This document shows, one piece after another, positions 59,773 to 64,000 of a stretch of 64,000 nucleotides of DNA. Source of the DNA: Spirochaetaceae bacterium. Lineage in GTDB: Bacteria; Spirochaetota; Spirochaetia; DSM-27196; SKKC01. A program made the translations under genes and the position numbers. The DNA lies in NCBI GenBank assembly GCA_007694005.1, contig RECN01000100.1, positions 62,001 to 126,000 on the forward strand. The letters run 5' to 3'. The notes beneath the pieces were generated by a model. That model made no database searches, was not told the DNA's origin, and saw only the letters and a list, made by a program, of their open reading frames with translations. Each line of letters begins with the position of its first letter. Within the stretch, counting starts at the first letter, position 1.

Positions 59773-59926
59773 CTACATACCCCTTATTTAGATTACTGAA
59801 CGGACGAGTCAATATTCGGATCGTCCTGCTGTCATGAATGAGAAAACGCTACTGCACTGAAATTGTTGCTGTTGCACCCTCCTTATTCTCAATCCTTCGT
59901 GTAAATCGAACAATAGAGAATAATTG

Positions 59927-59955
59927 AGGGTAGGGCCGGTTTTTGGATCTGTCAA
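59927..59955 (-). promoter_or_regulatory. Sigma-70-type promoter for the sugar ABC operon
   Basis: Minus strand TTGACA (59950-59955), 17-bp spacer, TACCCT (59927-59932). Confidence 0.55.
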
Positions 59956-59956
59956 G

Positions 59957-59967
59957 TGGTCAGACCA
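59957..59967. promoter_or_regulatory. FadR/GntR-type operator
   Basis: TGGTCAGACCA: inverted repeat TGGTC-N-GACCA just upstream of the -35, between the GntR gene and the SBP gene. Confidence 0.7.
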
Positions 59968-59985
59968 ATTATATTATAAGAATAT

Positions 59986-60681
59986 TTATTCGAGGTAGAA
60001 TCCAAGCGTATATCGGAGATGGGTTTCCATTGCTGTTCTGGCTTCCTCGACATCTCCCTTAACAATTGCTTCGTAGATTCGTAGATGCTGCTGATAGAGG
60101 TCATTCGTGTCACCGACCCGTTCGATAATGATCTTGCGCGAATGTGAGACCGAATACTCGAGTATGTTCTCTACGAGTTCTGCCGACTTCTGCAGGAAAA
60201 AGCTCTCCGACAGACGGAAAATGGTCCGGTGGAAGAAGATGTCGGCCCGGACACCTTCGTCGTACTCCTGCGCTTCTTTCATGGACATCACGAGGGGAAG
60301 TAACAGATCCTTTTTATCTGTTCGCGGGTTACGCGCCGCCATCTCGACCCCTTTCAGCTCCAACATAATGCGTAGCTCGAGGAACTCAAGCTCAAAGCCC
60401 TTCTTCCGCATAAACAGTGGCGCAATGACTGACAAAAACGGGGTAATATTGAAGTCTGAAACATAGGTTCCACCGCCGCGTTGGATTTCGACAAGCCCGA
60501 TTGCTTCCATGACCCGTAGGGCCTCGCGAAGCGACGGTCGACTTACCCCGAACCGTTCGGCAAGAACACGTTCCGAAGGGAGACGATCCCCGGCCTTCAA
60601 GTCGTCCTGTATGATGAACTTGACGAACTGTTCGATGATCTCCTGGGATACTCGTTTCTGTGAAACTGGCGTAATGTCCAT
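59986..60681 (-). CDS. GntR-family (FadR subfamily) transcriptional regulator
   Basis: LKAGDRLPSERVLAERFGVSRPSLREALRVMEAIGLVEIQRGGGTYV; C-terminal FCD domain; start trimmed to MDITPVSQKR. Confidence 0.92.
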   Translation of the reverse strand: MDITPVSQKRVSQEIIEQFVKFIIQDDLKAGDRLPSERVLAERFGVSRPSLREALRVMEAIGLVEIQRGGGTYVSDFNITPFLSVIAPLFMRKKGFELEFLELRIMLELKGVEMAARNPRTDKKDLLLPLVMSMKEAQEYDEGVRADIFFHRTIFRLSESFFLQKSAELVENILEYSVSHSRKIIIERVGDTNDLYQQHLRIYEAIVKGDVEEARTAMETHLRYTLGFYLE

Positions 60682-60739
60682 GGATACTGAGTATAGACGT
60701 CTATCCGAAACACACAAGCCTGAAAAGCGGACGGAAGGT

Positions 60740-62308
60740 TTAGGTCAGACCGTATCGCACATACACTTCTTCAGGTGCGTCGCTATGCCGAAGCGCTGCC
60801 CTCAGTCGCTGAACCATTTCTGCCTCAAGCTCTTCGTCGTAAAGCGGATTCGTCTGGCCGGGGTCACTCTGAAGGTCAAACAACATCGTCTCATACTCGT
60901 CGGTCAGACCCGATGTCGGAGCCGGTACGCGCAGCAGCGAGAGCCCTTTTGTGAACGAAAACGGTTGGACGAGTGTTACGTGTTTCAGCTCCTCAACCGA
61001 AAAGCGGCTTCGCATGTGTGTCGGCATAAGGGTGTAATTGAACGGTCCGTATTCGTCGACGGTACGACCCGTTCGGTACCGATCTACGGGAGCCCTCATA
61101 TATACGTAGCGGCCGTCGGTAAGATTTATGTGCCGGCCGTGCTGGCCAAACAGTACGTCCCGGGTATCCTCTTCGTCCGCCGCGATCACCGGCGTACGAG
61201 ACCGACCCTGTACATCCTGAGGTATCGGAACGTTAAAATAATCGTAGAGTGTCGGAGCGATGTCGATCCATTGGGTCACCGAACTCCGGCGTTCTCCGGC
61301 AATCCGATGTCGGGGATCCCAGACAAAGAAGGGAATTTCGGCGACCTCGTTGTAGAACGGCTGAACCATCTTCGCCCACCACTGTCGTTCTCCGAGAAAA
61401 AATCCGTGGTCCGTGGTCACGATGAGCATCGTGTCATCCCAGAGATTCAACTCGTCCATGGTGTCAAGGACCCTTCCGAGTTGCGCATCGCAGAAACTCA
61501 CGAGTGCCCGGTACTCCCGCCTGCAATGTTCGACTTCCTGGTCCGACTCGTTCACCCGACCATAGTTCGGCCAGTCGAATCTCGGACCATCGTAGACTTC
61601 CGGATAGAGGTCACGATACTTTTGCGGAGCGTAAAACGGTTCGTGTGGATCGAATGTCTCTATCTGCAGAAGCCAGTTATCCGCGTCCTGGTTGCGCTGT
61701 AAAAACTCGAGACCCGTTGAAACGGTTCTGTACTGCGGAAATGACGTTTCTTCGTGCACAGGAATATAGCTGCGATTAACCGAATCCTGCCGAACGGCAG
61801 CACTGGACAGGTGGCGCCCGATACCATCGAGCACATCAGTTTCTTCAACGTGCCCTTTCCACGGGTCTCCTTCCTGTCCGCGCTGAAACTCGAAAGAGCT
61901 ATATCGTTGATGGTATGTCGCTCCGCCATCTTCCCAGTAATGCTGATGATCCGTAGTCAGGTGTGTGTATACCCCGTTGTCCTTCAATAGTTCGGGCATC
62001 GAATCATCAAACGGTTCAATTGGACCCCAACTGCGATGCAAAAAGTTATACCGCCCGGTATGCAGCTCCCGGCGAGCAGGCATACACGGCATGCTCCCGA
62101 CGTATGCCCGATCAAAACAGACCGTCTTCTCAGCGAGACGGCTGAAGTTCGGGGCGATCACATCCGTCGTCCGGTTATTGTAGATCCTTAGTCGCTGGGC
62201 GGCAAGATTATGGGGCTGGTCGATAGATTTCCAGAGTAAAAATCCCGTATAATAACAATCAGATGGTCCCGTCGGTGCGTATAAGTAGTTAGCGAACGAC
62301 GCACACAC
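60740..62308 (-). CDS. Formylglycine-dependent sulfatase (N-terminus doubtful)
   Basis: CFDRAYVGSMPCMPARRELHTGRYNFLHRSWGPIEPFDDSMPELL (C-x-P-x-R); TTDHGFFLGERQWWAKMVQPFYNE; canonical N-terminal beta-strand with metal-ligand Asp not evident. Confidence 0.8.
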   Translation of the reverse strand: MCASFANYLYAPTGPSDCYYTGFLLWKSIDQPHNLAAQRLRIYNNRTTDVIAPNFSRLAEKTVCFDRAYVGSMPCMPARRELHTGRYNFLHRSWGPIEPFDDSMPELLKDNGVYTHLTTDHQHYWEDGGATYHQRYSSFEFQRGQEGDPWKGHVEETDVLDGIGRHLSSAAVRQDSVNRSYIPVHEETSFPQYRTVSTGLEFLQRNQDADNWLLQIETFDPHEPFYAPQKYRDLYPEVYDGPRFDWPNYGRVNESDQEVEHCRREYRALVSFCDAQLGRVLDTMDELNLWDDTMLIVTTDHGFFLGERQWWAKMVQPFYNEVAEIPFFVWDPRHRIAGERRSSVTQWIDIAPTLYDYFNVPIPQDVQGRSRTPVIAADEEDTRDVLFGQHGRHINLTDGRYVYMRAPVDRYRTGRTVDEYGPFNYTLMPTHMRSRFSVEELKHVTLVQPFSFTKGLSLLRVPAPTSGLTDEYETMLFDLQSDPGQTNPLYDEELEAEMVQRLRAALRHSDAPEEVYVRYGLT

Positions 62309-62320
62309 ACGGAGGCCCGC

Positions 62321-62722
62321 ATGGAGAAGACCATGGAACTAAGTGCGCAGACACTAGAGACGATCGGTCAGTACGTACAGCGCAACCTTTCGGCCTGGCT
62401 TCGGGATGCAAATCTTGAGCGCGAGATCGAGTTGCGCGAACGCACCGTCCGGGTAGAGGAAGAACTCAAGTCCCAACGAGAGCTCATGCGCGAAGGGTTC
62501 AACCACATGGAAAAGCGCTTCGAGCAGGTAGAGAAACGCTTTGAACAGATCGACAAGCGCTTCGAGCAAGTAGAGAAGCGTTTCGAACAGATCGACAAAC
62601 GTTTTGAACAAGTCGACAGGCGCTTCGAAGAAATGGGACGCACGAATACTCGCTGGTTCGCCGTTCTCACCTTCATGCTCGCGCTGATTGGTACTGCGTC
62701 GACAATCGGGCCGTTTCTTTGA
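62321..62722 (+). CDS. Coiled-coil membrane-anchored protein with heptad repeats (Bdr-like)
   Basis: ORF 133 aa; KRFEQ(V/I)(E/D) heptads and C-terminal TM FAVLTFMLALIGTASTIGPFL; GGAGG RBS. Confidence 0.75.
   Translation: MEKTMELSAQTLETIGQYVQRNLSAWLRDANLEREIELRERTVRVEEELKSQRELMREGFNHMEKRFEQVEKRFEQIDKRFEQVEKRFEQIDKRFEQVDRRFEEMGRTNTRWFAVLTFMLALIGTASTIGPFL
62507..62632 (+). repeat. Six tandem 21-bp coding repeats (alternating 42-bp dimer)
   Basis: ATGGAAAAGCGCTTCGAGCAG / GTAGAGAAACGCTTTGAACAG / ATCGACAAGCGCTTCGAGCAA / GTAGAGAAGCGTTTCGAACAG / ATCGACAAACGTTTTGAACAA / GTCGACAGGCGCTTCGAAGAA. Confidence 0.85.
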
Positions 62723-62850
62723 ACTCTGTTGAAGGTACTTTTATCCCCCCGTTTTTTGTCGTCGCTACAGGTAGAAGGTTAATCAGCCAATAGAGACGTG
62801 GCGGTCAGAGCCGGTACTACTTTCGGGTAGAGTTCACCCGGTTCACGCGG

Positions 62851-63081
62851 CTAACGCTTCTCGAAGACGATTGTCAGGACAGGATTCTCGACTTTGAGTT
62901 GGCCGTTATCCTGCAGCTCATAGGTGATTCGTTGATCTTCGTCAGTGGTGAGCACGGCTGTGTTGCCGTCTACCGTGAACTGCCCGGCAACTCGCATCGG
63001 GCCCGTTTGTGCCTGTGCGCTGCCGTCGGCACTGAACTCAACGGTGGCGGTGACGTCGCACGATTTGACCAACTTGACCAA
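62851..63081 (-). CDS. Small hypothetical protein, possibly a gene remnant
   Basis: ORF 76 aa with TTG start and no clear RBS. Confidence 0.25.
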   Translation of the reverse strand: MVKLVKSCDVTATVEFSADGSAQAQTGPMRVAGQFTVDGNTAVLTTDEDQRITYELQDNGQLKVENPVLTIVFEKR

Positions 63082-63094
63082 CTCTAACTATACT
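63065..63094 (+). promoter_or_regulatory. Promoter region of the phd/PIN module with tandem 9-bp repeat
   Basis: TTGACCAAC repeated at 63065-63073 and 63074-63082; TTGACC -35 (63065), 18-bp spacer, TATACT -10 (63089). Confidence 0.5.
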
Positions 63095-63108
63095 GGTCTA
63101 AGGAGTGA

Positions 63109-63372
63109 GTGATGGTCGTAAACGTTTCCGAGGCAAAAGCGCAGCTATCCCGACTGATTGACCTGGTATATCACGGTGAATCGGTCACGATCGCCAAGAA
63201 TAATCTGCCCCTGGTAGACCTGGTACCGCATAAAGTACGCGGCAGACGAACGCTGGGGGCCCTGGCCGGACTCATTCAGATTCCGGAAGACTTCGATCAG
63301 GAGGACTCGGTGATCAATGAGATGTTTTACGGTGAGACTCAGCCCGCTGAAGGCAAGGATGGGACGAACTAA
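63109..63372 (+). CDS. Phd/YefM-family antitoxin
   Basis: VVNVSEAKAQLSRLIDLVYHGESVTIAKNNLPLVDLVPH; immediately followed by a PIN toxin. Confidence 0.9.
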   Translation: MMVVNVSEAKAQLSRLIDLVYHGESVTIAKNNLPLVDLVPHKVRGRRTLGALAGLIQIPEDFDQEDSVINEMFYGETQPAEGKDGTN

Positions 63373-63768
63373 ATGAAGCTTCTCCTCGACACGCACGCCC
63401 TGTTGTGGGCCCTGACCACCCCTGACCACCTGACGGAAAGACAAAGGGAGGCCATACAGGACCCGACAAACACCGTGTTCGCGAGCGCGATCAATATCGT
63501 CGAGATAGCGATAAAGAGTTCACTTGGTAAGCTGAGAGTTGCAGCCTCACTGGAACGCAACCGGTATGCGGAGTTCGTTACGGCGATTAGCGACAGCGGA
63601 TTTGAAATGCTCTCGTTCACGGGAACCCACGCGGCAAATATCCGGTCGCTCCCATTTCACCATCGCGATCCCTTTGACCGGATGATTATCGCCCAGGCTG
63701 TTGCGGAGGGGTACACCATCGTAACGGCGGACGCTCAGTTTTCCGCGTACCCGGTCGAACTATTGTAA
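63373..63768 (+). CDS. PIN-domain toxin
   Basis: MKLLLDTHALLWALTTPDHL...NIVEIAIKSSLGKLRV...HRDPFDRMIIAQAVAEGYTIVTAD. Confidence 0.92.
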   Translation: MKLLLDTHALLWALTTPDHLTERQREAIQDPTNTVFASAINIVEIAIKSSLGKLRVAASLERNRYAEFVTAISDSGFEMLSFTGTHAANIRSLPFHHRDPFDRMIIAQAVAEGYTIVTADAQFSAYPVELL

Positions 63769-63879
63769 CGCCGCCCCCTTTGAAGGCCGCGATTAAACCG
63801 GCTGTCATGGGTGTGATGATGGAACTCTTCGTGAAGCGATCACGAGTATTTCGTGACCTTCGAAAGTGATGGGTTGCGA

Positions 63880-64000
63880 CTATGCTGTAACGAGACGCTT
63901 GACATGAAGCTCCTGGCGGTGCTGCTCAGCGTTCCAAAGGTCATACTGGCTTTGCTGGTTAAGCCAGCTCTCTGATGTAGTATCAAAGGCAATCGACAGA
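63880..64000 (-). CDS. higA: HigA-family antitoxin, C-terminal fragment (5' end beyond window)
   Basis: Own reverse translation: LSIAFDTTSESWLNQQSQYDLWNAEQHRQELHVKRLVTA*, matching the HigA C-terminal pattern (S.A(F/L).TS.E.WLNLQ.QYDLW.A). Confidence 0.75.
   Translation of the reverse strand, partial: LSIAFDTTSESWLNQQSQYDLWNAEQHRQELHVKRLVTA

Noticed and set aside
60509-61702. 397-aa plus-strand ORF antisense to GntR and sulfatase
   Set aside because: Spans the reverse complement of two well-supported genes; no domain features.
62368-62676. Minus-strand ORF with SKRLSTCSKRLSICSKRF repeats
   Set aside because: Reverse complement of the 21-bp repeats of the coiled-coil gene; repeat periodicity divisible by 3 keeps antisense frames open.
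62722-62850. Possible terminator after the coiled-coil gene (CCCCCCGTTTTTTG)
   Set aside because: T-run present, but I could not find a convincing stem directly before it.
63769-63879. Possible ncRNA/tRNA between the PIN toxin and higA
   Set aside because: No cloverleaf, T-loop GTTCRA or other conserved RNA motif could be identified.

Overview
64-kb window from a moderately GC-rich bacterial chromosome. Gene content (Bdr-like coiled-coil repeat protein, Opp and sugar ABC operons, DUF4143 ATPase) suggests a free-living spirochaete, but this taxonomy is inference. No rRNA, tRNA, CRISPR array or transposase was recognised. Main blocks: (1) 0.5-12.1 kb, minus strand: peptide-utilisation operon OppA-B-C-D-F, class-V aminotransferase, M42 and M28 peptidases and an S41/PDZ-like protein. 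It is preceded by a textbook -24/-12 sigma-54 promoter (TTGGCAC-N5-TTGCT) and an upstream inverted repeat placed like an enhancer. (2) 12.4-14.4 kb: CurA-like oxidoreductase, Crp/Fnr regulator, small membrane protein. (3) 14.5-23.5 kb: a ~3000-aa cyclic beta-1,2-glucan synthase (NdvB/ChvB). (4) 23.6-36.3 kb: mixed accessory genes, including two VapBC modules, a class III cyclase-STAND-TPR protein, MFS and DMT transporters and a DUF4143 ATPase. (5) 36.3-62.3 kb: a large glycan-catabolism region with GH3, ThuA, SDR, MFS, GH116, a lyase-like protein, esterase, uronate-isomerase-like amidohydrolase, two CxPxR sulfatases, HDAC-like deacetylase, mutarotase-like protein, GlcD, LarA, DUF2264, sugar ABC transporter and GntR/FadR regulator. 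(6) 62.3-64 kb: heptad-repeat coiled-coil protein, Phd/PIN toxin-antitoxin module and the 3' end of a HigA antitoxin that the ORF track does not list. The strongest non-coding signals are the sigma-54 promoter, a FadR-type operator next to a promoter, an intrinsic terminator between the sugar-binding protein and its permease, and palindromic operators at toxin-antitoxin and DUF4143 genes.
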